Of a stretch of 64,000 bases of DNA, positions 17,371 to 26,900 are shown one piece after another. The DNA is from Leptobacterium flavescens (GTDB lineage Bacteria; Bacteroidota; Bacteroidia; Flavobacteriales; Flavobacteriaceae): NCBI RefSeq assembly GCF_010671605.1, contig NZ_JAABOO010000002.1:496001-560000 (forward strand), given 5' to 3'. Position numbers and translations under genes: made by a program. The notes below the pieces were generated by a model that was not told the DNA's origin, did not search any database, and was given only the letters and a program-made list of their open reading frames with translations. Position 1 is the stretch's first letter. Every line of letters begins with the position of its first letter.

Positions 17371-18565
17371 CGTTCGGCTCGGTTAGGGAATTATCATGAT
17401 CATTCAGCAGTCGATATGTGCGAAACAATGCCCTCGGAAGGTGAAAGAAGCCTTTCCAACCATTGGCTTTTGCCTGCCACACGGGGCTCCCGTCCCGGTT
17501 AAGGTATCCGTACCATTCTCCATACTCTTTATCCGGAAAACAGCTAAAAGTATAGTTGTGCACCTTTATATACCACTGCTTCAGATCATCCCTGTCTGTG
17601 TGTATCCAGGCCAGAAGCAATGCATAAAGAGCTTCCGAATGTGGCCACCATAGCTTCAGATCGGCGCTCAGTTCATGGCAGGGGGACCCATCAATATTGA
17701 TCAGATATCTGATCCCTCCGAAATCCTTATCCCATCCTTTTTCCAGGGAATCCAGTATGATGTCTACTGCGGCCTTCACCCATAAGTCGTTATTTTTCTC
17801 AATTGCCGCTTCCAGGATCATCCAGGCACTTTCTATAGCATGCCCAGGGTGAAATAGTCGCCCTTCCGGAATATCGGTCATTGCAGTTCCATCCATAGCT
17901 ACATTCTCCAGAAAGCACTGTTCATTTGCTTTCCAATGCCTGGTTAAAATAGAATTTATAGATAAGGTTATATCTTCTTCAAATCTTTTTTCCGGCCATA
18001 GATCCCTGAATACCCGGGCTACGGTAATACGGCACATATCGTGAGCGTGCAGATGGAACTCCCGAAAAAGAGAGTAGCCAAGCATCGGTGTATCGGAAGG
18101 TAAACCAAGCCTGGGAACCAGAAAATCATACATCGACCTTGCTTTTTGCTCCAGCGTTTTATTAGCTGTTAAACCGGTATATTCGGCCACAGCCATAGAA
18201 GCAAATACTTCCGTATAGATACTCAATACTCCCGAAAGCGGATGTCCGTGACGATCCAGCCGGAAATACATTTTTCCATTCTCCTTAAAAGCATTCTTCA
18301 TCATAAAATCCAGGCCGTGCTTTGCCAGTTCCCGCCATCTGTCCTTTTTTTCATAATGGTTGTACAGGTGACTGAACATCCATACCTGCCTGGCGGTCAT
18401 CCACATATCTTTATCGCCGGAATATGCCGTGCCATTTCTGTTCAATCGGGTAAGGTACCCACCTTGTTCCCAATCGATAGAATATTTTTCCCACCAGGGG
18501 ATAACATCATCAAAAAGGGCGGAATGATAAATTTCTTTCAGGTCATTTATATTTAAATCTTGCAT
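17363..18565 (-). CDS. AGE-family sugar 2-epimerase (N-acylglucosamine 2-epimerase-like)
   Basis: The 400-residue protein belongs to the AGE superfamily with an (alpha/alpha)6 barrel. Active-site segments are present: HPGHAIESAW near 240, WWPHSEAL near 305 and the Trp/His-rich GWKGFFHLPRAL near 375. The first segment is closer to GlcNAc/ManNAc 2-epimerases than to the GHDIEASW type I associate with cellobiose 2-epimerases. No signal peptide is seen, so it is cytoplasmic. It lies in the glycan locus, 133 bases after the 755-residue gene, and overlaps the sugar transporter by 8 bases. It probably epimerises the imported sugar at C2 (for example GlcNAc to ManNAc or glucose to mannose). No neuraminate lyase is nearby, which weakens a sialic-acid reading. 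Confidence 0.85.
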   Translation of the reverse strand: MQDLNINDLKEIYHSALFDDVIPWWEKYSIDWEQGGYLTRLNRNGTAYSGDKDMWMTARQVWMFSHLYNHYEKKDRWRELAKHGLDFMMKNAFKENGKMYFRLDRHGHPLSGVLSIYTEVFASMAVAEYTGLTANKTLEQKARSMYDFLVPRLGLPSDTPMLGYSLFREFHLHAHDMCRITVARVFRDLWPEKRFEEDITLSINSILTRHWKANEQCFLENVAMDGTAMTDIPEGRLFHPGHAIESAWMILEAAIEKNNDLWVKAAVDIILDSLEKGWDKDFGGIRYLINIDGSPCHELSADLKLWWPHSEALYALLLAWIHTDRDDLKQWYIKVHNYTFSCFPDKEYGEWYGYLNRDGSPVWQAKANGWKGFFHLPRALFRTYRLLNDHDNSLTEPNDE

Positions 18566-18698
18566 TGTCTAATCTTTTGGTTATTCTATTTTTTTTGTTT
18601 TTCCGGCATTATGAGAGTAGCGAAATAGAAAGAGCTCCTACTCTACTACAGTTCTTATTACTAATAATCGATCTTTTATTTGACTCAAGATCTCTTTG

Positions 18699-20966
18699 TT
18701 ATTCTTCACAGGTTGGAATGCATTTATGTTCTGATTTTAGATGACCTGCTTCGGGAATTGAAGCAATACCATCCTTGTAGCCATCAATTAAACTGTGCTC
18801 TCTGTGGGGTAAAGAAATATTTTCCTTAAAATCAAAATCATCGGTAAGCTCCCAGTAACTTCTCCGTTCGAGAACCAAAGTCTGGGTGGTAACGATCCAA
18901 CTCTGTATCCAGCCTGTAAGTGTACCCCAGGCTCCCCAGCCACCATCTGCATTGGAGGCCCAATAATCCCAGCGTTCATATTCAAAGGCTCTGAACCAGC
19001 CCCCGTCCATATCATTGTGTTTTTCACTTTTTATCTGGATACGGGCCAGAAATTCCGAAAGTTTGGCAACAGCCTCATGATATCTACTATTTCCGGTGGC
19101 ATGAGCCGCTTCATTCAGAGCGAAAAAAGCAAAGTTGCTGGTATAGAGCATATCGGCCACAGGATCGCCATTCTCAAAGATCAAAGGGGCTTCCGTAGTG
19201 CCATAAGCCTCATTACTGGGCGTGGAGCCGTATAAACCACCTGCTCCTCCAAGTTCTTCCTGAATGGCACCGGAGGGTTGCTGGTTCTCTAATAATCTGG
19301 AGACTACGGCATCCAGCCACTGACGGTGTTCTTCGGAATCATCTACCCGGACCAACCAGGCCAGAGGCAGGATCATCCGGGCTCGCTCCTGCTGTATCCC
19401 ATTGGTCCATCTCCAGTTATCAGGATAGGCTCCCATGGTCAGCCCTATAGCCGTCCTCGCTTTTTCCAACAGGGGCTCATACCCTGTTTTATCGTATAAC
19501 CACAGGTAACAGGCCCATATCCACGACTCGAAATGAGGGTGGAAACTCTGATAATCCCTGTTATTATAATGCCTCCACCCATTCCTGTTTATACTCGAAT
19601 GATGCAGGCGTCTGCTTTGAAAACCTTGTTTGCTACTCAACCTGAAATTAGAAAGGATATTCTCTACGATCTTCCGGTTCCATTTCTTGTTTCCAAGACG
19701 AGCGGAAGCACCGATCGCTCCAAGAATTGCGCGGGCATTGTCATCTCCCCAATGATCATTCAGGCTGGTATACGCCCAGGCAATCAGGCCAAAACTAGCC
19801 TTTCCTCTATCTGATTTTCTCCAGGTGGACTCAAATAGAAAATCCATAAGATTCTCCGATTGCTGTAAATAGTCAGGCCTTTGCAACAGCACCCCTCCTG
19901 CTGCCAGGGCATAAGCTGTTTCTCCCTGTACATCGGCCCTTAACCAATACCTGTATTGTTGTGAACCGTCATAGGACAATCTGGAGGCATGCCCTTCGAG
20001 GATGCCCAGAGATCCATCTCCATTCGGGTATTCCTGAGGTACAGGAGGACCATAAGGCCTTCTGCCATCTTCCTGTTCCTTTAACCAATACTCCTTCCAG
20101 TTAGGGTGAATAAAGAACCTGCCATTGTAATACCATTCAACCCCTTTGGCCACCGAAGTCGTGAGGGCATCATCCGGTAAAGGTTCATTCTTTTCATACA
20201 TAGGAGCCACATCCCTGGCCGATGACCAGGTATTTAATTGGATCCTTTCTCCCGTTAACCAGCGAAGAATGGTTTCCCATACTATTTTCCAGGAAGCATG
20301 AGGGCCAGAGCGTGCGGTGCGGAAATTGGTAAGTTTGGTCATGGCCAGGAGCATCTCCCAATTGGAATCGCCCGTGTAAAAAACATGATTTAGCACATCA
20401 TGGGTATGTACACCTTCAAGGCCATATTCGGCTTTATCAAAACCCGCTACCTTCCCGAGTTTGATCATGGCATAGGCACCGGGTTGGGTATCAGAAGTCA
20501 GGTTGGACGCTAAAATACGGGCATCATTGATCCCCAGTATACTCATAGGAGGCAGGCTATTTCCGAATGATTCATCGATCACGATCCCCCGCTCCAATCT
20601 TGTGCTATTATAGTAATCTGAACCAATCTGTATATCGGGGATCGTATTGCCGGGGTATTCCACATAGAGCCTTATGTTCTTTTCCCTCGCCTCTGTATAC
20701 ACTCCGGAGGGTATCTGATTCCGTTGGTTCGGATATCCGTCGGCGGCAATGATCAAGGCTCCCATTACAGGTGTTTCTTCTACAGCTTCTTCCGGGTTAT
20801 CATAGTGAATTAGCTCCAAACCTTCTTCAGCAGCCAAAACACGATAGAGATCGTTATTGACATCTCCGCAAAAAACTATTTCCGGTCTTTGAGTTTGGGA
20901 ATATCCCTGAACAGTTATCATTATCAACAGGAAACAAATGACCGCAGATCTTTTTGTTTTATTCAT
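18699..20966 (-). CDS. Secreted putative carbohydrate-active protein, paralogue of the next gene's N-terminal module
   Basis: The 755-residue product begins with a signal peptide (about 1-23, ending GYSQ). Residues about 25-715 align along their whole length with residues 20-725 of the 2564-residue protein upstream. Shared blocks include GPHASWKIVWETI, LNTWSSARD, GVEWYYNGRFF, YRYW-RADVQGE, GDDNAR-ILG-IGASARLG, NILSNFRLSS and QQERARM-LPLAWLVRV. The first about 230 residues look like an alpha/beta domain resembling amidotransferase-like folds. The rest is Trp- and helix-rich like (alpha/alpha)6 glycosidases or lyases, but I can assign no CAZy family. It lacks repeats and a T9SS sorting domain, so it is probably periplasmic. 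It starts 4 bases after the preceding stop. Confidence 0.75.
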   Translation of the reverse strand: MNKTKRSAVICFLLIMITVQGYSQTQRPEIVFCGDVNNDLYRVLAAEEGLELIHYDNPEEAVEETPVMGALIIAADGYPNQRNQIPSGVYTEAREKNIRLYVEYPGNTIPDIQIGSDYYNSTRLERGIVIDESFGNSLPPMSILGINDARILASNLTSDTQPGAYAMIKLGKVAGFDKAEYGLEGVHTHDVLNHVFYTGDSNWEMLLAMTKLTNFRTARSGPHASWKIVWETILRWLTGERIQLNTWSSARDVAPMYEKNEPLPDDALTTSVAKGVEWYYNGRFFIHPNWKEYWLKEQEDGRRPYGPPVPQEYPNGDGSLGILEGHASRLSYDGSQQYRYWLRADVQGETAYALAAGGVLLQRPDYLQQSENLMDFLFESTWRKSDRGKASFGLIAWAYTSLNDHWGDDNARAILGAIGASARLGNKKWNRKIVENILSNFRLSSKQGFQSRRLHHSSINRNGWRHYNNRDYQSFHPHFESWIWACYLWLYDKTGYEPLLEKARTAIGLTMGAYPDNWRWTNGIQQERARMILPLAWLVRVDDSEEHRQWLDAVVSRLLENQQPSGAIQEELGGAGGLYGSTPSNEAYGTTEAPLIFENGDPVADMLYTSNFAFFALNEAAHATGNSRYHEAVAKLSEFLARIQIKSEKHNDMDGGWFRAFEYERWDYWASNADGGWGAWGTLTGWIQSWIVTTQTLVLERRSYWELTDDFDFKENISLPHREHSLIDGYKDGIASIPEAGHLKSEHKCIPTCEE

Positions 20967-20970
20967 ACCC

Positions 20971-23900
20971 TTATTCTTTTATGATCTTCACTATGGTTGG
21001 GTTCTTATTTCCCAGATGTAAAAAATACACTCCGGCGGGTAATTTCTTCATTCCTATCACTGCTTTACGATTGCTAACAGCATATGTTTTTGAGGATACC
21101 TTTACTCCAGATACATTGTAGATAGCTGCGGTTATACTTGTTCGATCTCTTGGAAGAACAAGCTCTACATCCGATCCGGTAGGGTTGGGATACACCAGGA
21201 GCTCTTCAGACCAGGGTGTTTCCAGCAGAAGTTTCCCTTCACAGGCCACACCGGAAGTGACTTCTATCTTATCTCCCTGCTGTACAGCAAGGGAAAAACG
21301 GTTTGTATGATAACGACCTGCTGGCCTGTCATTTATCTGCACACTATAGGGAGCTGTACCCGAACTGATCTCTACAGATAGCTTATCTGCTACTCCGTTT
21401 GTTTCACTTATCGTAGTTCTTCCGCTTAATTGTTGAGCTTCTGCTATTTCTACTTCAAAACATTGTTTGCAGTCAGGTGGTTCCTGAAGGCTGATACATA
21501 CATCATAGGTTCCCGGGGAAAGGTCCCCCACCTTCAGCTCCCCGGTAAATTCGTAGGACCTGTCCCCGATCCTGGCTGTATAACTCTCTTCCTGTTCAAC
21601 GGTAATGGCAATGGCCCCGTTGTTTTTGTCAGTACAGGTCTCCCCGGAGGTTTGTAGCTGGAAATTGTTTGCTGCAAGCCCGTGGAGGGCGCAGCCCCTT
21701 ACCTCTACCTTGAAACTAAGGTCTTTCGAAGCGCCGTGGGGGTCCGTGGCCGTCAGGGTAACCTCGGTTTCTCCTGTACCTATACCTTTTAGAACCAACT
21801 GAGGAACACCTTCATTTGAGGGAATAAAATATACAGCCATAATATCTCGGTTATAATCAGCAGAAAAGGAAAGTTCCTCGTCCGGATCATCTTTATCAGT
21901 AAAAACATTGGCCAGGGCTATAGGAGCACTTTCTGAGCCTTCTGTGAGTTTCTGATCTTCAATATTATTGATCACTTCCGGAAGCTTGTTATCATCATCG
22001 ATAATGGTTACAGTGGCCATATCTGTAATGTCAATATGGTTTTCAGATACGCTATGTGCCGTCAGATCGGACATAAGCACCGTCAGGTCTTTCGATCCTT
22101 CTTTTTCCATGTCATTGATCAAGGGAATGGAAATTGACTTTGTTTCGCCTTCCATCCCTTCAAATGTCAGAAGCATGTTTACAGGGGTATAATCACTATC
22201 GGACATAGCTGTTCCGTTATAAGTACTCAATCTCACTTCAAAGCCCCCATCCACCGGACGGTCCAGAATAGCATTTAACATAACAGGGCCTTCATCCTCT
22301 GAAACTGAAACATCTTCTATGGTTACTTCGGCAATATCATTGTTGAGAATGGTATAGGTATGCTGGTTGCCGGTTCCCAAGCTAACATCAGATGAAGGGT
22401 TGGATAAAGTAATGATTATAGTTTCATCAGTTTCAACGATATTGTCATCTATGATGTCCGTAATGGAAATACTTTGAGAAAGGCTTCCGGCTGAAAAAGT
22501 CAATGTGCCGTTGCCCAGAGTATAATCCGTGCCTTGCGTTGCTGTTCCTGTAACCGTATATTCTACACTTACCTCTCGTTCAACGATATTAGAAAGGCTA
22601 ACTTCCACATCGGCTGAACCTGTATCCTCATAAGCTGAGGAATCGCTGTTTGCAAAAGAGATCGTTGGCAGGTCGTCATCGGAAATGACAATGATAAATT
22701 GTTGTAGTTCTTCTTCTTCAATACCATTGTTCACAGAAGAAATCTCTACTATAATGGTTTCATCACCTTCTACTGCAGTGTCATGAATTGCGCTAATGCT
22801 TATACCGGCTTCCGTTTCCCTGGCAGGAATGTTTATAGTCTCGGGGGCATCATAATCTGTTCCTCTGCTGGCAGTTCCGGAATAGAGAAGATCTACCTCC
22901 ACATTTGTGGTAGAGACAGCCGATAAGCTGGCAGTTAATGTGGCCACTCCATCCGTCTCGGGAATTTGTGTTTTATCTACCGAAAGAGTGACCGTGGGCA
23001 GCGCATTGACAATCAAATCTTTATTGGCTCTCAATGAATGAGGGTCACCCGGCCAGGGAAGTGTAAGACTGGCATCATTACCCGCCGGATCCTTAATCCT
23101 TATTCCATCTCCAAGAGTCAATGCCTGGGTACTGGCATAATCAAGATCGTTGGAAAAATCACCTGTTTGAACGGTATAGGTAAAGGTTAAGGTATTATTA
23201 CCGGATCCTGAGGTATAGTTTATTATCTGGTCATTATCGCCTGTTTCCAGGGTGAGTTGAGGGGTTCCGGTGACTGTGACCGGTTCAGAAAATACTATCT
23301 GGATCTGGATGCGGTCATTCGCTCGGTAAACATTGGCATCACCATCCGGGGCATCGGAAGTAACATTAGTAATTGTCGGAGCCGTATTATCTCCTCCTAC
23401 TCCACCTCCATCGGTAATCCGCCAGCCGTCGTTCTCTATAAGGTTGGTCCGGGCTATTTCGGCGGGAGAACCTATAGTATAGGTAGAATTCCCTGCATCA
23501 AAAACCACATTCTGTTGTACCTCCTGCGCTCCCCAGCCTTCGAGCAGGGCGTTATAATTTTCATTGGAAAGACCTGCTTCCCTACCGAACATACTGTTCA
23601 TATCGATAACTCTTCTGATATCCCAATTACCTATGTTCTGGTCAAAATTGACAGCTCCATGGAACATAAAGGCCATATTAGTGACCTTACCCACATCCCA
23701 ATTGCCAATATCCTGGTTAAATTCCGGAGCTTCTGTAAACATACTACCCATATTGGTCACCTCACTCGTATCCCAGTCCTCTATTCGGGGAATGAGAGTA
23801 GTACTGGCCTTACGGAAAGCATTCTTAAAACTAATGGTTCCCGAAGTATTTAAAAGATCGGGAGCAGTGATCTCTAAATTTGTGCATTTGTAAAAGTGCC

Positions 23901-26900
23901 CTTCGTTCCTGCCTAATCTTAAGGAGCCCCAGGAAGAGATCTCTGTTATTTTTTCCCTGCTGTCATTATCTTTAAAACTCCAGCCATCAATTTCCCCGCT
24001 AATGGTTACGGTATAGTCCCCCGGTCCGGTATAGGTATGTGTTACTGCATCCTGATCCCAGGCTGTGATCTTGTTGGAAGAGCCGTCTCCCCAGTTTACC
24101 GTAAAATTATAGGAACCCGTTTCTACCAGTGGCAAGCGGATCTTTTCATTGGTCGTGGTAGTTTTCCAGGTGGAGATAAATTTTTCGGAAAAACCTCCCT
24201 CTCTGTTGTTTTTGTACCAGGCAATGGTATGATCTCCGGAAGAAGCCGAAAGTACATCCGGGTACCCATCGCCGTCCAGATCTTCGGTATGTACCCATCG
24301 GGCGCCGTCTGCATCTTTGCTTATCAGTTTTTCATTGGTTGAGGGATCTCCGAAGTATCCTCTACCCAGGTTCTCATACCAGGCTACTGTATTGTCTTTT
24401 TGGGAAGTTGCCACAACATCCATATCGCCATCATTATCCAGATCCACTGCACGTACCGAGCTGGCTCCCAATGCTGTGATAGATATTTTATGTTCTACCC
24501 ATATTCGTATCCTTATCCCGGAGATGAGTCCGAATGGTTTTATTCTGTTTTCATACCAGGCAATGGTATTATTTCCGGCTGATGCAGCGAGTACATCCAT
24601 ATCGCCATCATTATCCAGGTCGGCAGCATAGATCGAAGTAGCTCCCATTGCCGTGGCACTGATAAAATCCTTAGCTTCAAATGGGTTGGAGATATTCGCC
24701 TGATCGGTGAAATTTCCATGCCCATCGTTTTTATACCAGGCTATCTTATTATCATTATAGGAGGCAGAAAGCACATCCTGGTTTCCGTCCCCATCTAAAT
24801 CTGCTACATGTACGGCCATTGCCCCCTTTGCATCTGTAGAGATGATTTGCTGCTCTCCAAAGTTTCCATCCCCATCATTTTTATACCAGGCAATCTTATC
24901 ATCATTATAGGAAGCGGAGAGCACATCCTGATCCCCATCTCCATCTAAATCTGTTGCATGTACAGTCATTGCTCCCTTAGCATCTGTAGAGATGATCTGT
25001 TGTTCTCCAAAGTTTCCGTTCCCGTCATTTCCGTACCAGGCTATCTTATTGTCATGGTAGGAGGACGAAAGTATATCTGTATGGTTGTCATCATTCAATC
25101 TGGCTGCATAAACCGAAGTAACACCATTTACTTTAACAATAGTGTCCTTTGTTACAGCATCTATTACCGTAGCAGCGATCACATTCTGGTTAGAATAGGG
25201 ATTCCCTGCTCTGAAATCAAAATTCCCTTTGCCATCCTTGTTTTTAAACCAGACGATCTTGTCATCGCCATAATGAGCAGAGATAACATCCTTGTCTCCA
25301 TCGTCGTCCAGATCGGCTGTGTGAATAGATCGGGCACCTCCGGCCACTTTGCTGATCACTTTTTTATCCGGGCCTGTGATACCGGGATTTTTCCTGTCAA
25401 CAGGATTATAGTACCAGGCGATCTTGTTGTCTCTGAAAGAAGCTGATAGGATTTCCGGATCACCATCGCCGTTCAGATCCGCCGTATAGACCGAAATAGC
25501 ACTGTCTGCATTACTGTTTATTATTCGTTGACTGGTTCGTAAATTGCCAAAATTCCCACCACCCAGGTTCTCATACCAGGCAATCGTATCATCCAGAAAA
25601 GAAGCCGAGAGCACATCCATATCTCCGTCCCCGTCAAGATCGACAGCATGGACAGAAGCGGCACCATCTGCACTTCTACTGATAAAGTGATGCTTAGGGA
25701 AATTTCCATGCCCGTCGTTCTCGTACCAGGCGATCTTATCGTCCAGGTAGGAAGCTGAGAGTACATCCAGATCGCCATCGCCATCCAGATCGACAGCACG
25801 AACGGAAGACGCGCCATCTGCTCTTCTGGTGATAAAGTGATGTTTACGGAAACGTCCGCTCCCATCGTTCTCATACCAGGCGATCTTATCGCTCAGCTCT
25901 GAGGCCGAGAGCACGTCCATATCGCCATCACCATCCAGGTCGGCTGCATAGACCGAAGAAGCCCCTTCTGCATGCCGACTGATAAAATGGTGTTTGGGAA
26001 ACTTTCCTGTCCCATCGTTCTGGTACCAGGCGATCTTATCGGATTCTTTTGAAGCCGACAGTACATCCAGGTCCCCATCACCATCCAGGTCGGCGGTGTA
26101 AACCGAAGTAGCGCCCTCTGCATGCCGGCTGATAAAAAAATGTTTCGTGAATCTTCCCGTCCCATCGTTTCGGTACCAGGCAATCTTATTGGAATCATAG
26201 GAAGCAGAGAGTACGTCCGTATCTCCGTCACCGTCCAGGTCGGCGGCATGTACCGATCGGGCACCTTCTGCATGTCGGCTGATCAAATGGTTCTTAAATT
26301 CTCCTTCACCCAGGTTTTCATACCAGTTTATATTATTGTGCTGAGCGTTTGCAGAGGCCGAAAGTACGTCCATATCACCATCGCCATCTATATCGGCAGC
26401 CCGGACCGATCGGGCACCATAGGCCTTGCTATCGATCACATTGGGCTCTTCTTCCATCATAAAATTAATGATATCATTGGCGTTTTCGGCAATGTCCAGG
26501 TTGTCGGTCAGATCCCAATAGCTGTTTTGCTCTTCCACCAGGGCCTGGGTGGTAACGATCCAGGTCTGGATCCAACCGGTAAGAGTACCCCAGGCCCCCC
26601 AATTGGTATCGGAGTCCGAGCCCCAATAATCCCAGCGATTATAGTCGAAAGCCCGGAACCAGGCACCGTCCAGGGCATTGAGCTTGTCATTCTTTTGTTT
26701 TGCTTCTTCGGGGACATTTACCTGAATACGGGCCAGGAATTCTGAGAGTTTGGCTACCGCTTCATAATACCTGCTGTTCCCTGTGGCGTGGGCCGCTTCG
26801 TTCAATGCAAAAAAGGCAAAGTTACAGGTATAGAGCATATCGGATACCGGGTCGTTATTAGTTATATTCAAGGGAGCCTCTGCACCGCTGTACTGGGCAT

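Noticed and set aside
15961-18565. Sialic-acid catabolism cluster suggested by the AGE epimerase and MFS transporter
   Set aside because: There is no neuraminate lyase, sialidase or NagA/NagB gene in the block, so sialic acid is not supported.
24190-26440. Regular ~150-bp repeats that could be taken for a CRISPR-like or satellite array
   Set aside because: The units stay in frame inside one ORF, encode FG-GAP-like repeats and have no unique spacers.
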